Shown here piece after piece: positions 27,774-35,174 of a DNA stretch of 64,000 nt; within the stretch, counting starts at the first letter, position 1; each line of letters begins with the position of its first letter. The translations under genes were made by a program, and so were the position numbers. This DNA is from UBA5793 sp040255465 (GTDB lineage Bacteria > Planctomycetota > Phycisphaerae > Phycisphaerales > UBA5793): positions 930,001 through 994,000 of the forward strand of contig JBDZVA010000002.1 of NCBI GenBank assembly GCA_040255465.1. Direction: 5' to 3'. The notes below the pieces were generated by a model that had not been told where the DNA came from, searched no databases, and was given only the letters and a program-made list of their open reading frames with translations.

Positions 27774-28580
27774 ATGCGCTGCTCAGCGATTCAGTTCACG
27801 AAGCGAACACTGAAGCACTTGGTCATTGCTATTGCTGCGTCGATTTCGGTCGGCGCGGTTTCGTTTCCCGCCCAGGCCGATCCCATTCCTGCCGGTGAAA
27901 TCCGTATGGACGGACTGCGGAACTACTTCAGCGTGCCCGGCGGCGGGTATGCCGGCGAGTTCCTCGTCAACGCAAGTCGGCTGAACTTCACGCCCGTCGG
28001 CCTCGGCCGCAATGGCGTGGACGGCGATCATTTTGTTAGCTTCTGTGTTGAGACCACTGAAGACATCCGTCTCAACCGGTGGTATGACGCCGATCTGAAT
28101 ACGGAGTCCCGCAACACGTACCAGACCGTTCAGGCCGAGACGGCCTATCTCTACTCGCACTTCATCAAGGGCGACTTGGCGGGATACAAGTACTTCGACG
28201 ACAACACCGCCAGCGGCTCGCAGAAGGCCGGTTCTGTTCGAGCGCTCCAGGAAGTTATCTGGTACTTCCAGGATCCTGCGGGCTTTACCGCCCGATATGG
28301 CGCCAACGCGTTCGCCTCGGGCGGCTATTTTACGGGTTCGGGTTTCCACAAGTTCCTCGCACGCAGTTGGTATTCGAGCCTCGCCGGGTGGATTCAGGAT
28401 TCGGGCCCGGAACTAAACAACGTCCGGATCATTAACATCTGGGAAGGCGGCAACGCTCGCCAGGACACGCTCGTCATGATCCCTCTTCCGCCTCCCTTCT
28501 GGATGGCCTGCGCCGGGTTGGGGATTTCGGGAGGGCTGGCTCGTCGACGTCGTCGTCATGAGCCGTCCCAAGTCATCTGA
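27774..28580 (+). CDS. Secreted thioester-domain-like protein with IPLPPP sorting tail (unit 1, gene B)
   Basis: A 268-residue exported protein: basic N-terminus and signal peptide ending near 'SFPAQADPIP', Cys91 in 'VSFCVETTEDI', 'TAYLYSHFIKGDL', Gln159 in 'ALQEVIWYFQDPAGF', and tail 'MIPLPPPFWMACAGL' followed by RRRRR. The Cys/Gln placement matches thioester (TQXA) domains. GTG/ATG codons at 27717 and 27723 are in frame, but the ATG at 27774 has a GGAG 9 bp upstream and lies exactly as far from the preceding terminator (65 bp) as in the paralogue at 30084, so it was chosen. Very close to the gene at 30084. Confidence 0.8.
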   Translation: MRCSAIQFTKRTLKHLVIAIAASISVGAVSFPAQADPIPAGEIRMDGLRNYFSVPGGGYAGEFLVNASRLNFTPVGLGRNGVDGDHFVSFCVETTEDIRLNRWYDADLNTESRNTYQTVQAETAYLYSHFIKGDLAGYKYFDDNTASGSQKAGSVRALQEVIWYFQDPAGFTARYGANAFASGGYFTGSGFHKFLARSWYSSLAGWIQDSGPELNNVRIINIWEGGNARQDTLVMIPLPPPFWMACAGLGISGGLARRRRRHEPSQVI

Positions 28581-28631
28581 GGCTCACTGCAGGTCATTCA
28601 GTTCCAACTCAGTGCTTGTGGATCCGCCTGT

Positions 28632-28661
28632 CGCGACATAGATCGATGTCGCGGCTTTTTT
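28632..28661 (+). terminator. Rho-independent terminator after unit 1
   Basis: An 8-bp stem (28632-28639 with 28646-28653), loop AGATCG, then GC and six T residues. It closes the first two-gene unit. The sequence from 28662 to 28943 shows no gene or clear signal. Confidence 0.85.
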
Positions 28662-28943
28662 CGCCTATCCGCCGCAGGATGCTCTCTACAGCCACCACCA
28701 AAGTTCTCAGGATCAAATAAACACTGAGTCTTGACGGGCGATCCTACTGCGCGAGACGCGCTCCGATAGTCCACCTGCCAAATGGCGTCCGGAAACCTCA
28801 AAAAGTGATCATCTGGCGCCGAAAATCAGAAGGCGAAGACACGCTGGACAGAGTGCCGCAGCCCCCCTTCCTCCGATAAGTCGACTGGCCAGTAGACCAG
28901 CGAGGATTCTTGCTCGAATTGGTTGACTTTGCAATCAATCTGC

Positions 28944-28973
28944 TTGACAAGCCCCGGTCTTGGGCAACACTAA
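28944..28973 (+). promoter_or_regulatory. Putative promoter for the second thioester-protein unit
   Basis: TTGACA at 28944-28949 and CACTAA at 28968-28973 (18-bp spacer). It is placed 279 bp before the ATG at 29223, matching the first unit. The -10 is weak, as in the first copy. Confidence 0.5.
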
Positions 28974-29222
28974 CCTCTTGTTAGTACGCCTCTTACGGCG
29001 TAAAGATGGAGAAGATGACTGCCGGAGCGCCTGGCCAGCCAGGGGCGTTGTGGGTTCCGGCACAGCGATAGACCAGAGTGTACCTGTGACGCCCCCACTT
29101 CGGGTGGGTGCGGTGGGTACGAAGCCACGTTTGGGGGTGGAGCAGATCCGGCGTATCCGGGCTCGCTCCCGAGATCGAATGAAGATGCCCTGTGCAGGGC
29201 ACCCAAGAGGAGGATTCGAGAA
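28974..29222 (+). promoter_or_regulatory. Long structured 5' leader of thioester-protein gene A2
   Basis: About 250 nt. A hairpin (28985-28990 with 28997-29002) is followed by GGAGAAGATGACTGCC (29008-29023), as in the first leader. Further on there is a C(TTCG)G tetraloop hairpin in the stretch CCCACTTCGGGTGGG around 29095-29109. A strong ribosome-binding site AGGAGG precedes the ATG at 29223. An 88-codon frame crossing this leader has no protein-like features and is not called. Confidence 0.35.
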
Positions 29223-29939
29223 ATGAAACTGCGTTCCGTTTGCATTGCCGCAGCCGCACTGCTGCTTCCCGCTATTGCGGCGACTCAGGCACAAGCCGGG
29301 CCCGCCTACATTGGAAAAATGCGATTTGACACCCTGCTTGCGGGCAATGGGAGCGGTGGCGAGTTTGCCTGGACGAACATCAATCTCGCTCTGACGCCAG
29401 CTGGTCAGGGTGAGCACGGCGCCGGTCCGAGCCAGTTCATCACTTTCTGCGTTGAAGAAAGCGAGAACATCAACTACGGGCAAACAGCCCACGCGTTCGT
29501 CAACACCCAATCGGAGAACACGGGTGTGGCGCTCAAGGCCGAGACGGCGTTCCTCTATACGCAGTTCATCCGGGGCACGCTCACCGGCTACACATACAAC
29601 AACAACGCCAGCGCGACCTCGCTTCAGAAGGCCATCTGGTATCTGCAGGAGCAGATCGCCGGCGTCGGCGGCGATACCCAGGCCCAGGCCTGGCTCGACC
29701 TGGCTGACTTTGAAGTCCACAATGCCAGCGGTTCGTGGGGCGACTCAATTGGAAGCGTTCGCATCCTCAATCTCTGGACCGGCGTGAGCGGTGGCAATCC
29801 CTCCGGCAGTGCGCTGCAGGATCAGCTTGTGATGATCCCGCTGCCCGCGCCCGTTTGGATGGCTGGGCTTGGCCTCTTTGGCGTGATCGGCGGCAGCGTG
29901 TACCGTCGTCGCTCGATCAGTTCCGTGACGACGCTCTGA
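29223..29939 (+). CDS. Secreted thioester-domain-like protein with IPLPAP sorting tail (unit 2, gene A)
   Basis: A 238-residue exported protein with signal peptide 'MKLRSVCIAAAALLLPAIAA' ending near 'TQAQAGPA', almost the same as that of the gene at 26884. The body has Cys76 in 'ITFCVEESENI', 'TAFLYTQFIRGTLTGY' and Gln135 in 'SLQKAIWYLQEQ'. The tail is 'MIPLPAPVWMAGLGLFGV' plus YRRR. The Cys and Gln are 59 residues apart, a little closer than in the other three. Inferred role: exported, exosortase-processed, surface-attached protein able to form a covalent bond through a Cys-Gln thioester. Confidence 0.8.
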   Translation: MKLRSVCIAAAALLLPAIAATQAQAGPAYIGKMRFDTLLAGNGSGGEFAWTNINLALTPAGQGEHGAGPSQFITFCVEESENINYGQTAHAFVNTQSENTGVALKAETAFLYTQFIRGTLTGYTYNNNASATSLQKAIWYLQEQIAGVGGDTQAQAWLDLADFEVHNASGSWGDSIGSVRILNLWTGVSGGNPSGSALQDQLVMIPLPAPVWMAGLGLFGVIGGSVYRRRSISSVTTL

Positions 29940-29988
29940 TCGACCTGTCGCGAGGCCCGCGCTCGTGAGTGACAACCAAGTTTCCCAT

Positions 29989-30019
29989 GCGTGGGCCGGT
30001 GGAGATCGCCGGCCCACGC
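29989..30019 (+). terminator. Hairpin terminator after gene A of unit 2
   Basis: An 11-bp stem (29989-29999 with 30009-30019) followed only by TTTGC. The sequence GTGGGCCGGTGGA-ATC-CCGGCCCAC is shared with 27681-27709 except for two A/G changes, and both lie 65 bp before the gene B start. Confidence 0.65.
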
Positions 30020-30083
30020 TTTGCAGACACTCCTTATCTGACCTGACCTCATTTGAATTCGTGGGAGAAAGAGAAGCACCTCC

Positions 30084-30869
30084 ATGGCCCGCACAGCCAT
30101 TTGCAGCTCACATCGCAAGCAACTCAGCGTCATCGCCGCAGCAGCGCTCCTCGGCGCCGTTGCGACGGTTGTGCATGCCGATCCCGTTCCCGTGGGCCAG
30201 ATTCGCATGGACGGACTGCGCAATCACTTTGCAGTGCCCGGCGGCGGGTACGCCGGCGAATTCCTCGTCAACGCCAGTCAACTGAACTTCACACCGATGG
30301 GTCTCGGCCGCAATGGAGCTGACGCGAGCCACTTTGTCAGCTTCTGCGTTGAGACAACCGAGTATCTCCAGTTGAAGACCTGGTACGATGCAGATCTCAA
30401 CACCGAGTCACGCAACACGTATCGAACGGTCCAAGCTGAAACGGCCTACCTCTACTCGCACTTCATCAGGGGCGACCTGGACGGCTACAAGTATTTCGAC
30501 GACGCCTCCGCAAGCGACACGGAAAAGGCCGCGTCGGCTCGAGCACTGCAGGAGGTCATCTGGTTCTACCAGGATCCGGCTGGGTTCGCGGCTCGCTATG
30601 GCGGCGACGCTTTCTCCAGCAGTGGCTACTTCAAGGGTACGGCCCTGCATAAGGTGCTGGCGCGAAGCTGGTACTCCAGTATGGCGGCCTGGATTCAGGA
30701 CTCCGGACCGGAGTTGAGCAACGTCCGAATCCTCAATCTCTGGGAAGGCGGCAACGCCCGACAGGATACACTGGTCATGATCCCCCTCCCCGCACCCATC
30801 TGGCTCGGAGGCAGCGGCCTGTTCCTTGTGGGACTGGCTGGAACGGTGGCACGGCGCCGGCGACTTTGA
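30084..30869 (+). CDS. Secreted thioester-domain-like protein with IPLPAP sorting tail (unit 2, gene B)
   Basis: A 261-residue exported protein with a signal peptide ending near 'TVVHADPVP', Cys88 in 'VSFCVETTEYL', 'TAYLYSHFIRGDLDGYKYF', Gln156 in 'ALQEVIWFYQDPAGF', and tail 'MIPLPAPIWLGGSGL' followed by RRRR. Roughly 80% of its residues match the gene at 27774 ('MDGLRN-F-VPGGGYAGEFLV', 'LNFTP-GLGRNG'), while it is clearly different from the gene just upstream. The start has a purine-rich site upstream (GGGAGAAAGAGAAG). It ends the second unit. The interval 30870-31152 shows no gene. Confidence 0.8.
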   Translation: MARTAICSSHRKQLSVIAAAALLGAVATVVHADPVPVGQIRMDGLRNHFAVPGGGYAGEFLVNASQLNFTPMGLGRNGADASHFVSFCVETTEYLQLKTWYDADLNTESRNTYRTVQAETAYLYSHFIRGDLDGYKYFDDASASDTEKAASARALQEVIWFYQDPAGFAARYGGDAFSSSGYFKGTALHKVLARSWYSSMAAWIQDSGPELSNVRILNLWEGGNARQDTLVMIPLPAPIWLGGSGLFLVGLAGTVARRRRL

Positions 30870-31152
30870 GTTGATTCACGATCAACCCCGAGATCTCAAA
30901 ACAACGCGCGAACTGCAGCACGCTGTCGGATTGGCCAGGGCGAGGCGCGCTCCAATACCGGGACAACCCGGCCTGCTGTTTTCAGCCATTTTGCAATTCC
31001 AAACAGTCCGGGGCGAAGGCTCGGCTGCTGTGGCGAGCTTTCCGCCTGCTGACGCTCGCCAACAGACGGATGACGGGGCCAGCCACGCCCAACGACAGGC
31101 GAGACCGATGACTATCGCGGACAAACGCCCTGGGAAGCCCGGAGAAAACAAA

Positions 31153-31178
31153 CACCGCCGAGACGCGTCCCGGCGGTG
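31153..31178 (-). terminator. Terminator of the minus-strand VPLPA-tailed protein gene
   Basis: An 8-bp GC-rich stem (31153-31160 with 31171-31178), loop of 10. On the minus strand it is followed by TTTGTTTTCT. It lies about 40 bp after the stop of the gene at 31216. Confidence 0.75.
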
Positions 31179-31215
31179 ATGTGAGTGCTTTGGTTTGTGC
31201 AGCCAGTCAGAAGAT

Positions 31216-31926
31216 TCAGCGAGGCGAAGTCGCTCTCAGACGCCGCCGGGCGGACGAATAGGTCACTGCACCCAGCAAGCCAGCGAGCGCCATGCTGACC
31301 GGCGCTGGAAGCGGAACCGATTCCGGTCCGAGCATATAGGTATCACTCTTGCCGTCACCCAAGGCGATCAAGTGAAACGCGACGCGGAGCGCGGCCGCGT
31401 TGGGGTTATACGCCTGGTCACCGGCGGTTTTCAGGAAGCCGTTTTCGATGGCGGCAACGGTGTCGGAGAAATCCACCCCGCTCTGCAAATTGAATATAAC
31501 CTTGAGCCACTCGCCGGGGTTGACGCCATTCTCAGGCTTCGGGTTCTTGGCATTGACGGAAAAGGCTACGGTGGTGGCGAAATTGTTGATGCCCGGCGGA
31601 TTCTCAGGGCTGCCGGGATCGTGTTGGAAATCAACGCCGGTGCTCTCTTCCAATGTCGAAATGCCCAGAATCGGCCCATCTTCGAAGTAGATATTGGCGA
31701 TGGACGACGCTGCGCCCCCGGCCATGTTCTCGAAGAGGATCCACATCTGGTTCGATGCAACGCCGTCGTTGCCAATAGTCATGCCGAATTGCGATGACAG
31801 GCTCGAGGAGTTGTTCGTCACGTTTGCGGCGGCATACGCAACTGAGTCCGCAAACGAATCCGATACCACAACGCCGCCGACCAAGCCGGCAAAAAGACAA
31901 GTTTGTATCCAAGACCTACGACGCAT
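31216..31926 (-). CDS. Secreted VPLPA-CTERM protein of unknown function
   Basis: A 236-residue exported protein with signal peptide 'MRRRSWIQTCLFAGLVGG' ending near 'SDSFADS', a body without recognised domain (contains 'GDGKSDTYMLG' just before the tail), and C-terminal sorting signal 'SVPLPAPVSMALAGLLGA' with a short hydrophobic segment and RRR. It does not share the thioester motifs of its neighbours. The frame is open for 39 codons upstream, but GAGGAG directly before the ATG at 31926 and the signal peptide decide the start. It is a likely substrate of the exosortase at 16793. Confidence 0.75.
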   Translation of the reverse strand: MRRRSWIQTCLFAGLVGGVVVSDSFADSVAYAAANVTNNSSSLSSQFGMTIGNDGVASNQMWILFENMAGGAASSIANIYFEDGPILGISTLEESTGVDFQHDPGSPENPPGINNFATTVAFSVNAKNPKPENGVNPGEWLKVIFNLQSGVDFSDTVAAIENGFLKTAGDQAYNPNAAALRVAFHLIALGDGKSDTYMLGPESVPLPAPVSMALAGLLGAVTYSSARRRLRATSPR

Positions 31927-32966
31927 TTTTCTCTCCTCAGTGCCGATCCTTCGGACCCCGGGTCGCGAGTCAGCCGCCGCCGGGATCCGAACTACAGCCA
32001 TGCGGCCGACGCGGCCGCGAATAGCCGCAAAAGAATACCTCAAATCTTCTCAAAACGCAAGCAAAAGTCGTCCCCTTGCGCGATTTTGTGCCAGACTTTC
32101 TATACGATTTGCCTCGCTGCCGTCGCCCCCACCCAGCCAAGTCTGGCCACTCAACCCCCCTGCCCGCCTTTGCCGCAGTTTCATTGAATTCGAGCAAGTA
32201 CCCGCTGTGCTGGGAGCCGTGGGCAGTGTCGGTGGCAGTGATCGTGTCGGGAATCACGGAACCTGGGAGGTCAGCGATTTTACGTGAGTCCGCCACCGAC
32301 CATCGATCGCCCTGCCGCCACCGGGTTGGCCCTTCGGTGAATCCCCTCGCGAACATTCGCCAGCCGAGCCAGGAGGGCGGCTCGCGAGTCCAAGCCGCCC
32401 GAGCTACTTTGTCGGGCGTCGGTCCTGACTCTGCGTCAGTTGCCGGCGATGAGAGAGCCGCCCTCCCACATCCAGATCGCCCATGCCGTACCCCACGACT
32501 GTGTCACTAGTTGCTTTGCTACGGGTTGTGAATGCACGTCTTTTGCCCTCCAACTGACACAAAAAGTAACACAGTCGGTAGAACAAAACGGCGCCTTTTG
32601 CTTTACAATCAACGTCCGATACCTAGATATCACCACGACATCTCGTCGCATCTCAAACCGGCACCCGAGGGGATGCACACAGGCGAAAGCTACGATTCTG
32701 CCCCACGAACGCGTTCTTTTTTGCCTCCCGATGCGCTGCTGCGCATTGGCCCGAGGCGTCTCCACCAGACACCAGCCCGCTGCAAATTGAAGAGATGAGA
32801 AATCTGATGTTTCAGTTGTTACTCCGGGCACGATTCAGAGCAGCGGGTGGACCTCCGCCACTGAATCCGCTGAGGTGGCACGGCAGCGGAGGATCCACTG
32901 AATCGCTGTGCCCTATTTCTGCGAGTTCCCAAGTTCGGACACCTCTGCGCGAGTTTCGGACGCCTA
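31927..32966 (+). other. Gene-poor interval between sorting-signal proteins and IS element
   Basis: About 1 kb without a convincing gene. Open frames exist on both strands (for example 32436-32831 minus and 32440-32790 plus) but overlap each other, lack domains and have no good ribosome-binding site. The first part contains the promoter region of the minus gene at 31926. Confidence 0.5.
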
Positions 32967-32982
32967 GAGCGTTCGCACTTCA
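32967..32982 (+). repeat. Left terminal inverted repeat of the IS630 element
   Basis: GAGCGTTCGCACTTCA, which pairs with the reverse complement of 34003-34018 at 14 of 16 positions. Confidence 0.85.
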
Positions 32983-33076
32983 AGCCTAGCGCGGTTCGGC
33001 GCATGTTCGGTGGCGCGAGGTGATGCGGGCATCTATGGTGTGTGCGGCTCAGGAACGAGCCGGACAAGGAGCCAGG

Positions 33077-34005
33077 ATGGCCGGGCCGTATTCAACCGAT
33101 CTGCGTCTCAAAGTGCTCGCTGCGTACGAGCGTGGCATGACGACTTCGGCCATTGCCGAGGCGTTCAGCGTCTGCCCGGCGTGGGCGCGACGCGTCAAGC
33201 AACGCTTCTGCGAGAACGGCGAAGTCGAAGCGCGGCCGATGGGCGGTGCTCGCTACCTCAAGATCAGCCGTGCCCGTCTGGCGCAACTCGTGGCCGAGCA
33301 CCCCGACGCCACGCTGGCGGAACTGTGCGAACGCATCGAAGTCGAGTGCTCTCAATCCGGCATCAGCAAGGCGCTGCGGTCGCTGGAAATGACGCTAAAA
33401 AAAAGACGATCCATGCGGCGGAGCAGGATCGTCCGGACGTCGCAGCGCGCCGTGAACAGTGGCGTGAGTGGATTGCCGAGGTGGATGCCCGTCGACTGAT
33501 CTTCATCGACGAAACCTGGGCCAAGACGAACATGACGCGATCGCGCGGCCGCTGCCGACGCGGGCAACGTCTGATCGACAAGACGCCGCACGGTCACTGG
33601 ATGACGACCACCCTCATCGGCGCCTTGGACGGTCATGGCATGCGCTGCTCCATGGTGGTGGACGGCGCGGTGAATCGTGAGGTGTTCGAAGCGTTCGTCG
33701 AGCAGGTGTTGTTGAAGCAGCTCAAGCCCGGCGACATCGTGGTGATGGACAACCTCTCAAGCCACAAGGGCGAGCGGATCGCCGAGTTGATCGAATCGGC
33801 CGGTGCGGAGGTGCGTTACCTGCCGCCGTACAGCCCCGACCTGAACCCGATCGAGATGATCTTCAGCAAGATCAAGCAGCTGCTTCGCAGCCTGGCGTGC
33901 CGGACGGTGGATCGATTGTGGCGTGCGATGCAGTCGGTGCTCGACCGCGTCACCGCCAGCGACGCCATCAACTGCTTCAACCATGGCGGATACCGCTACA
34001 GATGA
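33077..34005 (+). CDS. IS630-family transposase, expressed by -1 frameshift
   Basis: The first frame (33077-33499) encodes a helix-turn-helix domain ('STDLRLKVLAAYERGMTTSA'), the second (up to 34005) the DDE domain: Asp in 'LIFIDETWAKTNM', Asp in 'VVMDNLSSHKG', Glu in 'SPDLNPIEMIFSKIK'. The frames join at a run of eight A (33397-33404), a classic slippery site, by a -1 shift giving about 309 residues. The start ATG at 33077 follows AAGGAGCCAGG. Without the shift a 140-residue DNA-binding protein is made, which may act as a repressor, as in other frameshifted IS elements (inference). Confidence 0.88.
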
Positions 34006-34018
34006 GGTGCGAATGCTC
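34003..34018 (-). repeat. Right terminal inverted repeat of the IS630 element
   Basis: Reverse complement GAGCATTCGCACCTCA. The transposase stop codon (34003-34005) lies inside this repeat. Confidence 0.85.
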
Positions 34019-34712
34019 TAACGACCGAACTGGTCAAAAACGAAATGAACGTGCGCGATGCGGCCACCGCACTTCGGACTGAAATCCAACTCATCCAAGA
34101 TCCGGCGACACCGTTTGGAACCCGAATCGATCGCCGTACGACCAGCGAAAAGCAATCGACGATTGTCACTTGCTTCTCCATTTTGGTAAGTACATTCCTA
34201 TCAACAACCAATCGACAATTCGCCAAAAAATCGCCCTTTGTTTCCAAACTAAATACGAACAGATCCTGCCGCTTCACAGACAAGAAAACGCAGGCACCCC
34301 TCAGAATAGTAGCTCTTCAGCGAAAAAACGAGGGTTTTTCCCTTGAGACAACTCACCGAGCGAGCAGCCGAGAATCAGAGGGTGAAATCACGATTGATTG
34401 TATCTTGAGTTTGTATCATGCTGCCCGGAACTTGGACCCCGATCAGCCGCGAGGCTTGCTCCTTGAAGCACCCCGCAGAGTGCCCGAATAGACCCAACTC
34501 GGAGTCCCCGTGCGGCTCACCACGAGCGGTTCGACGCGGCCCCTTGCCCGATGCTGTCATCGGCGCAGCGCTTTCCGCAGCGGCGTGGCAAGACCCGTCA
34601 CTGCCGCGGGTTACAGAATCATCCATCAGACGGGTAATCTGAGAGAATGCGCTGGTTAACTCGAAATCGTGCGGATCTCCGGCGAGTGCTCGCCTCTCTC
34701 ACCGCCCCCTCA
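34019..34712 (+). other. Gene-poor interval right of the IS element
   Basis: About 690 bp with one open frame at 34045-34491 (plus) that has no recognisable domain, no good ribosome-binding site and unlikely composition. Locally AT-richer than the surroundings. I see no other signal. Confidence 0.45.
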
Positions 34713-35165
34713 TCACTCCTGCGTCAACTCATCGATCTTGCGATCGATCCAGTCGCAGATTCTGCCACGCACGCCCTCGGCTCGGCGTTCTTCTTCCTCT
34801 GCGGTGAGATGGGCGCGCACAACTTTGATCTCCTGGAACAGCCCGGCCTCGAGCCACACGCCAGAGCACTCGCCGCACATGTCTATGGTGGCCAGCGTCC
34901 CGGGATAGCGGAAAGTCCACATCGGGCCGTGCCCCTTCGGGCAATCCAGCGAACCCGCCAGCGCGTCGCTCGGCCGTTCCATCTGCTGGTCGGCATCGGC
35001 AAAGGATCGCTCGAGTTCACCGCCATCGAACCAGAGGCCCTCGCAGCGCGGGCACCAGTCGACGACGATGCCCGTGCCCTTCACCGGGCGTCGCTTGAGA
35101 TCGCATTGGCCGCGCAACACACCGTTCGCGTTGCATCGCGGGCATTCGATGGATTGTCCACTCAT
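34713..35165 (-). CDS. Double TFIIB-type zinc-ribbon protein
   Basis: A 150-residue cytoplasmic protein with two zinc ribbons: 'ECPRCNANG' with 'DWCPRCEGLWFDGGELE', and 'DCPKGHGPM' with 'DMCGECSGVWLEAGLF'. The C-P-x-C ... C-x-x-C-x-G-x-W-x-D-x-G-E-L pattern is that of the zf-TFIIB family, found in bacterial proteins of unknown role. GAGGA precedes the ATG. It is the last gene of a minus-strand operon with two TPM-domain proteins, 9 bp after the upstream stop. Confidence 0.8.
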   Translation of the reverse strand: MSGQSIECPRCNANGVLRGQCDLKRRPVKGTGIVVDWCPRCEGLWFDGGELERSFADADQQMERPSDALAGSLDCPKGHGPMWTFRYPGTLATIDMCGECSGVWLEAGLFQEIKVVRAHLTAEEEERRAEGVRGRICDWIDRKIDELTQE

Positions 35166-35174
35166 GGCCGTCCT

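Larger units (their letters stand above)
26604..28580 (+). repeat. Duplicated block, copy 1 (promoter, leader, gene A, terminator, gene B)
   Basis: Corresponds part by part to 28944-30869: promoter to start 280 vs 279 bp, terminator to gene B start 65 vs 65 bp, and each gene most like its counterpart in the other copy. The DNA has diverged, so this is an old duplication. Confidence 0.7.
28944..30869 (+). repeat. Duplicated block, copy 2
   Basis: The second copy of the two-gene thioester-protein unit. It has the same order and nearly the same internal spacing as 26604-28580. Confidence 0.7.
32967..34018 (+). mobile_element. IS630-family insertion sequence
   Basis: A 1,052-bp element bounded by imperfect 16-bp terminal inverted repeats (14 of 16 match) and flanked on both sides by TA (32965-32966 and 34019-34020), the target duplicated by IS630/Tc1-type elements. 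It encodes one transposase read in two frames. Both ends and both frames are intact, so it may still be active. Confidence 0.9.

Noticed and set aside
28960..29226. An 88-codon frame in the leader before the gene at 29223
   Set aside because: It overlaps the predicted leader structures, and the homologous first leader has no matching frame.
32436..32831. Possible gene left of the IS element
   Set aside because: It competes with an equally long frame on the other strand, has no ribosome-binding site and no recognisable domain.
34045..34491. Possible 148-residue gene right of the IS element
   Set aside because: Composition is not protein-like and no start signal is visible; kept only as part of a gene-poor interval.
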